A DNA stretch of 55,212 bases. It comes from Candidatus Parcubacteria bacterium (GTDB lineage: Bacteria > Patescibacteriota > Patescibacteriia > Patescibacteriales > Patescibacteriaceae). The translations under genes were made by a program, and so were the position numbers. The notes beneath the pieces are model-generated. The model was not told the DNA's origin. It did no database searches and saw only the letters and a program-made list of their open reading frames with translations. Positions 40,911-49,211 of this stretch are shown piece by piece (within the stretch, counting starts at the first letter, position 1; the number at the start of each line of letters is the position of its first letter). The stretch covers positions 1 through 55,212 of the forward strand of contig JAEWTE010000040.1 of assembly GCA_023459655.1 (NCBI GenBank), written 5' to 3'.

Positions 40911-41642
40911 ATGATTATTGGCGGGTTACAACCGATTAGTTTATTAGATTATCCTGATAAATTAGCGGCAATAATTTTTACCCAAGGTTGTAATTTTCAG
41001 TGTCGATATTGTTATAATCCCATGCTTGTCCGGCCGGCAACGGCTGGTGCCACAAATACCACAGGTCAGCCAGCTTATTCGCTGGCTGACCTGTGGGCGT
41101 TTTTAGATCAACGGCAAGGCCGTCTCGAAGCAGTGGTAATCACTGGTGGTGAACCAACTTTGCATCGCGATTTACCAGAATTTATTGCCGAAATAAAACG
41201 GCGCGATTTATTAGTTAAATTAGATACCAATGGCACAAACAGTCAAATGGCTAAACAGTTAGTGCAAGATGGTTTAATTGATTATTTAGCTATGGATATT
41301 AAAGCTCCCTGGGATAAATATGGGCAGATTATGTCTTTGCCGGATGATATTTTAAACCGATTAACCAAGGAGTCTAGAACAACAGCTGAATGGTTAATTG
41401 CCGATAAACCGCTTGATTATGAATTTCGAACCACAGTTATTCCAAAATTAACAACAATACTAGATATTCAATTAATGGCCGAACAATTAGTTGGGGCCCG
41501 ACTATGGTATTTGCAAAAGGGTCGATTGACCGGTGATTTACTCGATACCAGTTTAATTGGTGGACAAACTTATACCGATGCTGAAATGGCTGAATTATTG
41601 GTCTTAGCTCAAGCTAAGGTACCGACTGCTCAAGTTCGTTAA
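40911..41642 (+). CDS. nrdG: Anaerobic ribonucleotide reductase activating enzyme
   Basis: 243 residues. Radical-SAM protein with the 4Fe-4S motif CNFQCRYC (Cys27, Cys31, Cys34) after ISLLDYPDKLAAIIFTQG, then VVITGGEPT and LDTNGT. It creates the glycyl radical on the NrdD tail. The segment between the cluster loop and LADLWAFL (residues 43-57) is an Ala/Thr-rich insertion whose DNA forms a 16-base perfect hairpin (41059-41096). Last gene of the nrd operon. Confidence 0.93.
   Translation: MIIGGLQPISLLDYPDKLAAIIFTQGCNFQCRYCYNPMLVRPATAGATNTTGQPAYSLADLWAFLDQRQGRLEAVVITGGEPTLHRDLPEFIAEIKRRDLLVKLDTNGTNSQMAKQLVQDGLIDYLAMDIKAPWDKYGQIMSLPDDILNRLTKESRTTAEWLIADKPLDYEFRTTVIPKLTTILDIQLMAEQLVGARLWYLQKGRLTGDLLDTSLIGGQTYTDAEMAELLVLAQAKVPTAQVR
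41059..41096 (+). repeat. 16-base perfect inverted repeat inside nrdG
   Basis: Left arm 41059-41074 (CCACAGGTCAGCCAGC), loop TTATTC, right arm 41081-41096. It is GC-rich compared with its surroundings and translated as residues 50-62. It resembles a REP-like or mini-element footprint; no second copy was noticed. Confidence 0.9.
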
Positions 41643-41671
41643 TTGGTCGACTGAGATTTTTTTGCTATAAT
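41643..41671 (+). promoter_or_regulatory. Promoter of the small membrane gene and prfB
   Basis: TTGGTC (41643-41648), 17 bases, TATAAT (41666-41671) preceded by TGC. Leader of about 25 bases to ATG 41702. Confidence 0.65.
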
Positions 41672-41701
41672 ATTGAAATAAGCTAGCTTAATTTTGATCT
41701 T

Positions 41702-41917
41702 ATGGATGAAGATTTAAGGCGTATTTTAGCTGAACAAGCCGCAGCTATTGCTGAAATTAGAGAAAATTCTCGATTGACCTATAAATATATTCGTCGTCAG
41801 CGCCTGTGGGGATGGATTAAATTAATCATCATCATCATTCCATTGATTGCCAGTATAATTTATTTACCACCGCTATTAAAAGATTTATTTGATTTGTATA
41901 AATCTAATTTATGTTAG
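41702..41917 (+). CDS. Small single-pass membrane protein
   Basis: 71 residues: an N-terminal amphipathic, Glu/Arg/Ala-rich helix (EDLRRILAEQAAAIAEIREN), a basic patch (KYIRRQRLWGWIK), one membrane helix (LIIIIIPLIASIIYL) and a short tail. No family recognised; topology suggests a cytoplasmic coiled coil tethered to the membrane. It has its own promoter, and its stop overlaps the prfB start (ATGTTAG), so prfB translation is probably coupled to it. Confidence 0.7.
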   Translation: MDEDLRRILAEQAAAIAEIRENSRLTYKYIRRQRLWGWIKLIIIIIPLIASIIYLPPLLKDLFDLYKSNLC

Positions 41918-43030
41918 AAACAATTAATAATCAGACTTTTGAGGCGATGCGTCAGCGCCTTCTAGAAATTGGGAGGTGGCTTTGACCTAGCTACTAAGCA
42001 ACGACAATTAGCTATCTTACAAGAAAATGCTCAGGCAACTGATTTGTGGTCTGATCCAGAACAAGCTGGGCAATTATTAAAAAAAATTGAAGCTATCCAA
42101 ACTGAGATTAATGATTACCAAGCGGTATTGCAGAGGTTGGATGATTTAACCGAGTTAGTAATTGCTGGTCAGACCGATGCAATGGCGGCTGACTTGGTTC
42201 AAAATGAATTAGAACAATTGTCTCAAATTTTAGATCAATTAGAAAATAGTCGTTTTTTTGATCAACCGCATGATGATTTGCCGGTTATTTTATCTATTCA
42301 TGCTGGTACCGGTGGGGTTGATGCTCAAGATTGGGCGGCGATGTTGGAGCGATTATATTTGCGTTACGCTGATCGACAGGGTTGGTCTAGTCGGATTATA
42401 GATGAACAGCTTGGTAATGAGGCTGGCATTAAAAGTGCTACTTTACGTTTAGTCGGACCATTAGCTTATGGTTATCTGCGTGGTGAAGGTGGTACTCATC
42501 GGTTATTGCGTAATTCGCCTTTTAATGCTCAGCATTTGCGTCAAACTTCTTTTGCTATGGTCGAAATTTTACCTGAATTGCCAATTAGTCAAGCACCGGT
42601 TATTGCTGATAATGATTTACAAGTTGATGTTTTTCGATCTTCTGGTCCGGGTGGCCAGGGGGTCAATACGACTGATTCAGCAGTTCGTTTAACTCATCTG
42701 CCAACTGGTTTAGTGGTAAGTTGTCAAAGTGAGCGCTCACAGCATCAAAACAAGGCCCTAGCTTTAGTGGTTTTACAATCAAAATTGGCTCAACGACAAG
42801 TTGAAGAATTAAATCAGCAAAAACAAGCACTCAAAGGTCAGCAAATCAAGGCTGATTGGGGTTTGCAGATTAGATCATATTTTTTATATGGTAGTCAGAT
42901 TGTTAAGGATCATCGGACCAATATTAGCACCAGTGATATTGCTGGAGTTTTTGATGGTAATTTGGATTGTTTTTTAAAAGCTTATTGGCTTTGGGATTGG
43001 CAGCGTCGTCAGGTTGAAAAATCTGATTAA
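41911..43030 (+). CDS. prfB: Peptide chain release factor 2 with programmed +1 frameshift
   Basis: Translation starts at ATG 41911 and reads 24 codons (MLETINNQTFEAMRQRLLEI, GRWL) to an in-frame TGA at 41983. A +1 shift at CTT-TGA-C moves into the long frame (DLATKQRQ...), giving 372 residues, the normal RF2 length. The long frame alone lacks a proper N-terminus. The recognition tripeptide is SPF (residues 202-204) and the catalytic loop is GGQ (247-249). RF2 reads UGA and UAA stops and controls its own level by the frameshift. Its presence argues that UGA is a stop in this organism. Confidence 0.95.
41971..41986 (+). other. Programmed +1 frameshift site of prfB
   Basis: The internal Shine-Dalgarno-like GGGAGGTGG (41971-41979) stands directly before CTT TGA C (41980-41986), the arrangement known from bacterial RF2 genes. 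Slippage of the peptidyl-tRNA on CTT to TTT skips one base (41983). Confidence 0.95.
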
Positions 43031-43047
43031 TAATAATTTATAATTTT

Positions 43048-44547
43048 ATGTCCGGAGGGGGACAATTCTTTCCGGCTAGCCGTTATTGGCTAGCTTTTGT
43101 TTTAGGTATTGCTCTAGTGGGCTTGTGGCCAGCAATTTGGCCAGCAGCTTATTTTTATAGTAGCTTATTAGGAATATTATTATTTAGTGGTTTAATTAAT
43201 CGATTAAATTGGCCTAGTCTCTTAATTATTATCTGTTTGGCTAGTGGGTTTTGGCGAGCGACTAGTGTTTTGCAGTCAGCTCAGGTAGCAACTAAAGCCT
43301 TAACTTGCCCTAGTCGTAATATCATGGTTAGTGGTCAATTAGTCAACCAACCACAGGCTAGATCTAGTGGTGGTTCGCAAATGGTTATTAAACAAGTGCG
43401 TTATAATTGTGGTTCAACCTGGCAGACTTGGTCCGGGCGAGTTCTGATTTATGGGCCTGATCTTTGGTTAACTGCTGCTCAGATTGGTCAAAAATGGCAA
43501 TTTAATGGCCAGCTGGTCAATTGGCCGACTGGTGGTATTTTTAGTTATCGCTATTATTTATTTAATCAAGGAGTCCGAGTTGTTTTAAAGGCTGATCAGC
43601 GTCAATTGATAGCTAATCAGCCTAGAAATTGGTGGTTTTATTTGGTCAATAGCCAACAACGACTATCTCAAGCTTTGTCTAATAGTTTGCCAGAACCAGC
43701 GGCTAGTTTGGCTGGTCCTTTGGTTTGGGGTGGAGCTGGTCGGCTGTCAGTCGAGTGGCGCCAGCGTTTAGCTATTACTGGTCTAAGTCATATTACAGCG
43801 GTATCGGGTTTTAATATTAGTCTTTTAGTTATGTTATTTGTTAATAATTTAATTATACTAGGTTGGCCCCGGCGTTGGGCGACGATTATGACTAGTTTAA
43901 TTATAACCGCCTATGTTCTAGTTATTGGTGCGCCAGCCTCAGCGGTTCGAGCTGGATTACTAGGATTATTAATGCTTTGGGGTCAGCAATTTGGTTATTT
44001 AAGTCGAGTTGGTCACTTACTTTTAGTTAGCGCCGCCTTGATGCTAATAGTTAATCCTTTTTATTTTTGGGGTGATTTAGGTTTTAGTTTGTCTTTTGCC
44101 GCGGTTTTCGGTTTGATTTATTGGACTGATTGGTGGCAGAAATGGTTTCAGCGTTTACCATTATTGCGTCAACCATTGATTAGTGAAAATCTGGCTGTTA
44201 CTTTGGCTGCTCAAGTCTGGACTTGGCCGTTAATTTTTTGGCAATTTGGTCAAATCTCTTTGATTGCGCCGCTGGCCAATTTATTAGTTATTTGGTCTTT
44301 GCCCTGGTTGACCATTTTTTTATTATTAGCTAGTCCCTTAGCCTGGCTGTGGCCAACTGGTGGTGTTTTTATCTTTGCTCCAGCTGGTTGGTTATTAAAT
44401 AGTTTATTAGCTATAATTGCCAATTTAGCTAATTGGCCTTTTGCTGGTTTTGTTGTGGAGTGGTCGGATAATTGGCGGATAGGTATTATTTTGATTTATT
44501 ATGGGTTGACCGTAATTTGGTTAAGAAAATTATCTTTAAAAGATTGA
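43048..44547 (+). CDS. comEC: ComEC/Rec2 family DNA-uptake channel protein
   Basis: 499 residues. Two N-terminal helices are followed by a DUF4131-like extracellular OB-like domain (about 85-190). The competence domain contains the hallmark GLSHITAVSGFNISLLV, then GAPASAVRAGLLGLLML and FWGDLGFSLSFAAVFGLIY, with about ten membrane helices in total. The C-terminal metallo-beta-lactamase-like domain of full-length ComEC (about 750 residues) is absent. It likely conducts single-stranded DNA across the membrane during natural transformation. No other competence gene is in the window. Followed by a terminator. Confidence 0.9.
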   Translation: MSGGGQFFPASRYWLAFVLGIALVGLWPAIWPAAYFYSSLLGILLFSGLINRLNWPSLLIIICLASGFWRATSVLQSAQVATKALTCPSRNIMVSGQLVNQPQARSSGGSQMVIKQVRYNCGSTWQTWSGRVLIYGPDLWLTAAQIGQKWQFNGQLVNWPTGGIFSYRYYLFNQGVRVVLKADQRQLIANQPRNWWFYLVNSQQRLSQALSNSLPEPAASLAGPLVWGGAGRLSVEWRQRLAITGLSHITAVSGFNISLLVMLFVNNLIILGWPRRWATIMTSLIITAYVLVIGAPASAVRAGLLGLLMLWGQQFGYLSRVGHLLLVSAALMLIVNPFYFWGDLGFSLSFAAVFGLIYWTDWWQKWFQRLPLLRQPLISENLAVTLAAQVWTWPLIFWQFGQISLIAPLANLLVIWSLPWLTIFLLLASPLAWLWPTGGVFIFAPAGWLLNSLLAIIANLANWPFAGFVVEWSDNWRIGIILIYYGLTVIWLRKLSLKD

Positions 44548-44553
44548 ATTTTT

Positions 44554-44578
44554 CACCTTGCTTTTCCAAGGTGTTTTT
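44554..44578 (+). terminator. Intrinsic terminator after comEC
   Basis: CACCTTG (44554-44560), loop CTTTTC, CAAGGTG (44567-44573), then TTTTT. The -35 of the valS promoter lies inside this hairpin. Confidence 0.85.
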
Positions 44579-44586
44579 GTTATGCT
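44558..44586 (+). promoter_or_regulatory. valS promoter embedded in the comEC terminator
   Basis: TTGCTT (44558-44563), 17 bases, TATGCT (44581-44586) preceded by TGT. Leader of about 17 bases to ATG 44610. Confidence 0.55.
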
Positions 44587-44609
44587 AACAGCAGTTTCTA
44601 TTGATTTTT

Positions 44610-47237
44610 ATGACTGAATTAGCTAAAACCTACGAACCGCAAAATCACGAAGCGGCAATTTATCAGCGCTGGCTAGATAGCGGCTTGTTTAATCCAGATA
44701 ATTTGCCCTTACCAGCTGAGGCCCCCAGCTATACTATTGTTTTACCGCCACCCAATATTACTGATAAGTTGCATTTGGGTCATGCTGCCATGCTGGCTAT
44801 TGAAGATCTATTGATTCGTTATCATCGGGCTCGTGGCTATCGGACGCTGTGGTTACCTGGCACCGACCACGCCGCTATCGCTACCCAGAATGTGGTTGAA
44901 AAGTTACTCTATCAGACCGAGGGTAAGACTCGTCATGATTATGGTCGAGAAGAGTTTTTGCGTCGGGTTTGGGAATTTGTCGGGCCAACCAGAGAGACTA
45001 TTCTGCATCAAATCAAAAAAATGGGGGCCTCGCTAGATTGGTCGCGGATGGCTTTTACTATGGATGAACCGCGGCAAAAGGCAGTGCGGACGATGTTTAA
45101 ACAGATGTATGATGAGGGAGCGATTTATCGTGGTGAACGGGTGGTTAATTGGTGTCCACGTTGTCAAAGTACTCTATCTGATGATGAGGTTGAATATAAA
45201 GAACAGCCGACCGAATTATATACTTTTAAATATTCGACTGATTTTCCTATAGCTATTGCTACCACTCGTCCAGAAACCAAGTTGGGTGATACGGCAGTAG
45301 CTGTTAATCCTCAAGATGAGCGTTATCAACAATATATTGGTCAGACCTATCAGGTTGATTTTTGTGGTCAACCGTTAACCATTAAGATTATTGCTGATCG
45401 GGCTGTTGATATGACTTTTGGTACCGGTGCGGTTGGGGTGACTCCAGCTCATTCTATGACCGATTGGCAGTTTAAAGAAAAACACGACTTAGCTGTAGTT
45501 AAGGTTATCAATCCAGATGGTTTAATGGCCGAAAATTTGGGTCATTTTAGTAATTTGTCGGTTCAAGCAGCTCGTCAACAAGTGGTGGCTGAATTGGAAC
45601 AGCGAGGATTATTAATTGCCCAAGAAACGATTACTAATAATTTATCTATTTGCTATCGTTGCGGTACTGCTATTGAACCATTGCCATCTAAACAATGGTT
45701 TATTGGCGTTGATCAGCCCTTAGAACGATTGGGCGGTCAGTCGTTGAAACAGGCAGCCATGGCGGCCGTGGAGCAAGGTCAAACTAAATTTGTGCCTGAG
45801 CGTTTTCAGAAACGCTATTTAGATTGGATGGCTAATTTACATGATTGGTGTATTTCTCGACAGATTTGGTTTGGTCATCAGATTCCAGTTTGGTATAAAG
45901 ATGAAGAAATTGTGGTTGGTGAAGTAGCGCCTAGTGGTAGTGGTTGGCGTCAAGATCCAGATACTCTAGACACCTGGTTTTCTTCAGGCATGTGGACTTT
46001 TTCTACCTTAGGCTGGCCAGATAATTTAGTTAATGGTCAAAAAAATGGTGACTTGGGTCGTTTTCACCCAACTCAAGTTCTAGAAACCGGTTATGATATT
46101 TTGACTTTATGGGTTTCACGAATGATGATGATGACTATCTTTGCTTTAGGCGAGGTGCCATTTACTGATGTTTATTTGCACGGTTTAGTTTTGGATGAAC
46201 ATGGCAAAAAGATGAGTAAGTCCAAAGGTAATGGTCTAGATCCATTAGATATGATTGAGCTTTATGGCACTGATGCGGTCCGCTTGTCACTGCTAATTGG
46301 TATTACTCCAGGTAATGATTGTCGTCTGGGAGCCGATAAGATTGCTAGCTATCGTAATTTCGTTAATAAGCTTTGGAATATCGGTCGCTATATTTTGTCG
46401 ACCTTACCAGATCAAGCAGTTTTTGTCCAGAATAATATAGACTTATCTCAGACAACTTTAGCTGATCGTTGGATTTTAAGTCGGTTTGATAAATTAATCG
46501 AAACAGTTAGTCAGCGGATTAGTCATTATGAATTTTCTTTAGCTGGTGAGGCTTTGCGAGATTTTACTTGGAACGATTTAGCTGATTGGTATTTAGAGAT
46601 TAGTAAGATGGAGCCGACTAGTCAGAAGGCCAATATCTTGGGTTATATTTTTAAGAATTTGTTAATTTTATGGCAACCATTTATTCCTTTTGTTAGCGAA
46701 GTTTTGTGGCAACAATTAGGAATTGATCAATCGTTGTTAATTGCTAAATGGCCCAAGCCACTAAACAATGATTGGTCTGAGGCCGATGAGTTTAGTACAG
46801 TTCAACAATTAATTACTGAGATTCGTAATTTGCGCAGTAATCATCAGATCGCTCCCAGTCAGAAATTATCTGCCTTAATCATTGCCGGGCAACAAGCTGA
46901 GATTTTGAATAGTCAAATAGATTTATTAATGAAATTGCGAACTGGCTTGGATCAAGTCGAGGTTGTTGTTACTGGTCAAGCTCCAATTGATTCTTTAGCC
47001 GGAGCTTGTGGTCAGCTGAGTTTTTATTTGTCTGGTCAAATTGATCAAACTGGAGCTAAAGAAAAAACTATTAAGAAGATTGCTGAGCTGACTGCGGCAA
47101 TTAAGCAATTGAGTGCTCGATTAGATAATCCTGAATTTATAGCCAAAGCGCCAGAAAAAATTATTTTAGCCGAAAAAAATAAACTAGCTGGTTGGCAAGC
47201 TGAGCTAGCTACTTTAAATCAGCAAATAACTAAATGA
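44610..47237 (+). CDS. valS: Valyl-tRNA synthetase
   Basis: 875 residues from ATG 44610 (a TTG lies 9 bases upstream). Class I synthetase with the HIGH block PPPNITDKLHLGHA, an editing domain (ATTRPETKLGDTAVAVNP...TPAHSMTDWQFKEKH), the tryptophan-rich zinc-free core DWCISRQIWFGHQIPVWY, the KMSKS loop KKMSKSKGNGLDP, an anticodon domain and a C-terminal coiled coil (about 820-875). It charges tRNA-Val. First gene of a tight run continuing with mscS, tyrS, argS, pheS and pheT. Confidence 0.97.
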   Translation: MTELAKTYEPQNHEAAIYQRWLDSGLFNPDNLPLPAEAPSYTIVLPPPNITDKLHLGHAAMLAIEDLLIRYHRARGYRTLWLPGTDHAAIATQNVVEKLLYQTEGKTRHDYGREEFLRRVWEFVGPTRETILHQIKKMGASLDWSRMAFTMDEPRQKAVRTMFKQMYDEGAIYRGERVVNWCPRCQSTLSDDEVEYKEQPTELYTFKYSTDFPIAIATTRPETKLGDTAVAVNPQDERYQQYIGQTYQVDFCGQPLTIKIIADRAVDMTFGTGAVGVTPAHSMTDWQFKEKHDLAVVKVINPDGLMAENLGHFSNLSVQAARQQVVAELEQRGLLIAQETITNNLSICYRCGTAIEPLPSKQWFIGVDQPLERLGGQSLKQAAMAAVEQGQTKFVPERFQKRYLDWMANLHDWCISRQIWFGHQIPVWYKDEEIVVGEVAPSGSGWRQDPDTLDTWFSSGMWTFSTLGWPDNLVNGQKNGDLGRFHPTQVLETGYDILTLWVSRMMMMTIFALGEVPFTDVYLHGLVLDEHGKKMSKSKGNGLDPLDMIELYGTDAVRLSLLIGITPGNDCRLGADKIASYRNFVNKLWNIGRYILSTLPDQAVFVQNNIDLSQTTLADRWILSRFDKLIETVSQRISHYEFSLAGEALRDFTWNDLADWYLEISKMEPTSQKANILGYIFKNLLILWQPFIPFVSEVLWQQLGIDQSLLIAKWPKPLNNDWSEADEFSTVQQLITEIRNLRSNHQIAPSQKLSALIIAGQQAEILNSQIDLLMKLRTGLDQVEVVVTGQAPIDSLAGACGQLSFYLSGQIDQTGAKEKTIKKIAELTAAIKQLSARLDNPEFIAKAPEKIILAEKNKLAGWQAELATLNQQITK

Positions 47238-47238
47238 T

Positions 47239-48006
47239 ATGTGGTTTTTAAATCTATTAATTTCTTTATTAGTCGCTTTAATTACTTGGTCGCTAGCTCG
47301 TTGGTCGACTAGTTTTAGTTTACATTGGGCCAATCGTCAGCCTAAAATAACTACATTTAATCCGACTATGCGCTTGATTATTCAGCGGGCGGTTCAGATT
47401 CTGATTTATATAGCCGGCTTATTAATTATTGGTCGAATTTGGAGTGTTGATATTAGACCATTATGGGCTGGACTTGGTGTGGCTGGGATAGCCATTGCTT
47501 TGGGCCTACAGGAGACCTTGTCCAATTTATTTGCGGCCTTTTTTGTTATTATTGATAAGACTATTCATGTTGGTGCCTATCTTAAACTAGATGATGGCAC
47601 AGTGGCCAAGGTGGAAGATATTTCTTGGCGATCGACTAGGCTTAAGGCCCCTAGTGGCGAGAAAATCATCATGCCTAATCGTTTATTTGCTAATCAGAAG
47701 GTTATTAGCCGTGGTCAGACCGACAAAGATTGGACAGTTGCTATTAACGCCGTGGCTGGACCAGGTAGTCAGTTAGAAGAAATTGAGGCCGGCGCTATAG
47801 TGGCTGGTCAAATTGTGGCTAAAAAATATCAGGCTAAGCCGACACCAGCTAAATTTTATTTTGAAGAATTAACCTCAGCTGGTTTGAAATTTAAATTATC
47901 TATTAAAATTGATAATGCTGTTAATGAGATGACAGTGCGTCATGAGTTATTAAAGAATTTGACCATCGAGCTAGCCAAGCGGTCTTGTCCGCTAGTTGGT
48001 CGCTAA
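47239..48006 (+). CDS. MscS-family mechanosensitive channel
   Basis: 255 residues with three membrane helices. The pore-lining TM3 region is GVAGIAIALGLQETLSNLFAAFFVI, rich in small residues as in MscS. The beta domain follows with VEDISWRSTRLKAPSGEKIIMPNRLF, the family signature, and a C-terminal alpha/beta domain. Such channels release solutes on osmotic downshock. One base separates it from valS, and tyrS begins 5 bases after its stop. Confidence 0.92.
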   Translation: MWFLNLLISLLVALITWSLARWSTSFSLHWANRQPKITTFNPTMRLIIQRAVQILIYIAGLLIIGRIWSVDIRPLWAGLGVAGIAIALGLQETLSNLFAAFFVIIDKTIHVGAYLKLDDGTVAKVEDISWRSTRLKAPSGEKIIMPNRLFANQKVISRGQTDKDWTVAINAVAGPGSQLEEIEAGAIVAGQIVAKKYQAKPTPAKFYFEELTSAGLKFKLSIKIDNAVNEMTVRHELLKNLTIELAKRSCPLVGR

Positions 48007-48010
48007 ATAT

Positions 48011-49210
48011 ATGATTAAAACCGATTCTAAATTAATTGATGAATTATTAGAGCGTGGTGTTGACGAAGTTATTATTAAAGATCAACTGCGTCAAAAGCTT
48101 TTAAGCGGCCAAAAGTTGCGGATTAAGTTAGGTATTGACCCAACCAGCCCCAATTTACATTTGGGTCGATCTATTCCTTTACTTAAATTGCGTGACCTGC
48201 AGCAATTGGGTCATCAGATTGTTTTCATTGTTGGCGATTTTACTGGGGTGATTGGTGATACCTCAGACAAGGATAGTGAACGGCCAATGTTGTCGCCAGA
48301 AAAAATCAAGGAAAACATGATTCAGTATCTCAAGCAAGTTGGCCAATTGATTGACTTAGATAATTGTGAATTTCATTATAATAGTCAGTGGCTAGGCAAA
48401 TTAACCTATAGTCAGATTGGCGAGCAGGCTGATCAGTTTTCAGTAGCTGAATTTATTGCTCGTGATAATATTCGCCGTCGCCTAGAGACTGGTTCGCGGG
48501 TGTCAGTTCGGGAAATGTTATATCCATTAATGCAGGGGTATGATAGTGTTGTGGTCAAGGCTGATGTTGAATTGGGCGGCACTGACCAGCGTTTTAACCT
48601 ACTAGCCGGTCGTAAATTACAAGAGCACTTTGGTCAAGCACCGCAAAATATCATTATGACTGAATTGGCTGAAGGTACTGATGGTCGTAAAATGAGTTCT
48701 AGTTGGGGTAATACTATTAATTTTACCGATCAGCCGACGGCGATGTATGCTAAAGTAATGGGCATTGGTGATAATTTAATTATTAAATATTTTATTTTAA
48801 TGACGCGGTTGCCACTAAGCCAAGTCCAAGAATACGAACAGGCGATTAATAATGGTGGTAATCCGCGTGATGCTAAAATGGCTCTGGCTAAAGAAATTGT
48901 TAGTATTTATCACGGTCAAACCGCTGCTGATCAAGCTGAGGATTATTTTATCAAAGTTGTCCAACAAAAAACTCGGCCAGAAGATATTGTTACCATTAAA
49001 CTAACTAAAGCCGAATGGTCAATCATTGATTTATTATTAGAAATTAAAGCAACCACTAGTCGTGGTGAGGCTCGTCGATTAATTGAACAAGGTGGAGTTA
49101 AGTTGTCTGAACAGGTGATAACGGATAGTCAGTCGTTGGTTAAACTAAATGATGAACCGATTTTATTACAAAAAGGCAAGAAACAGTTCTGGTATTTAGT
49201 TACTGAATAA
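48011..49210 (+). CDS. tyrS: Tyrosyl-tRNA synthetase
   Basis: 399 residues from ATG 48011; the frame opens at a TTG inside mscS. HIGH motif variant HLGR in DPTSPNLHLGRSIPLLKL, tyrosine pocket VELGGTDQRFNLLAGR, KMSKS variant KMSSSWGN. A C-terminal S4 RNA-binding domain (TSRGEARRLIEQGGVKLSEQ) is present. The long-form layout is the TyrZ-like subgroup. It charges tRNA-Tyr. argS follows after one base. Confidence 0.95.
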   Translation: MIKTDSKLIDELLERGVDEVIIKDQLRQKLLSGQKLRIKLGIDPTSPNLHLGRSIPLLKLRDLQQLGHQIVFIVGDFTGVIGDTSDKDSERPMLSPEKIKENMIQYLKQVGQLIDLDNCEFHYNSQWLGKLTYSQIGEQADQFSVAEFIARDNIRRRLETGSRVSVREMLYPLMQGYDSVVVKADVELGGTDQRFNLLAGRKLQEHFGQAPQNIIMTELAEGTDGRKMSSSWGNTINFTDQPTAMYAKVMGIGDNLIIKYFILMTRLPLSQVQEYEQAINNGGNPRDAKMALAKEIVSIYHGQTAADQAEDYFIKVVQQKTRPEDIVTIKLTKAEWSIIDLLLEIKATTSRGEARRLIEQGGVKLSEQVITDSQSLVKLNDEPILLQKGKKQFWYLVTE

Positions 49211-49211
49211 T

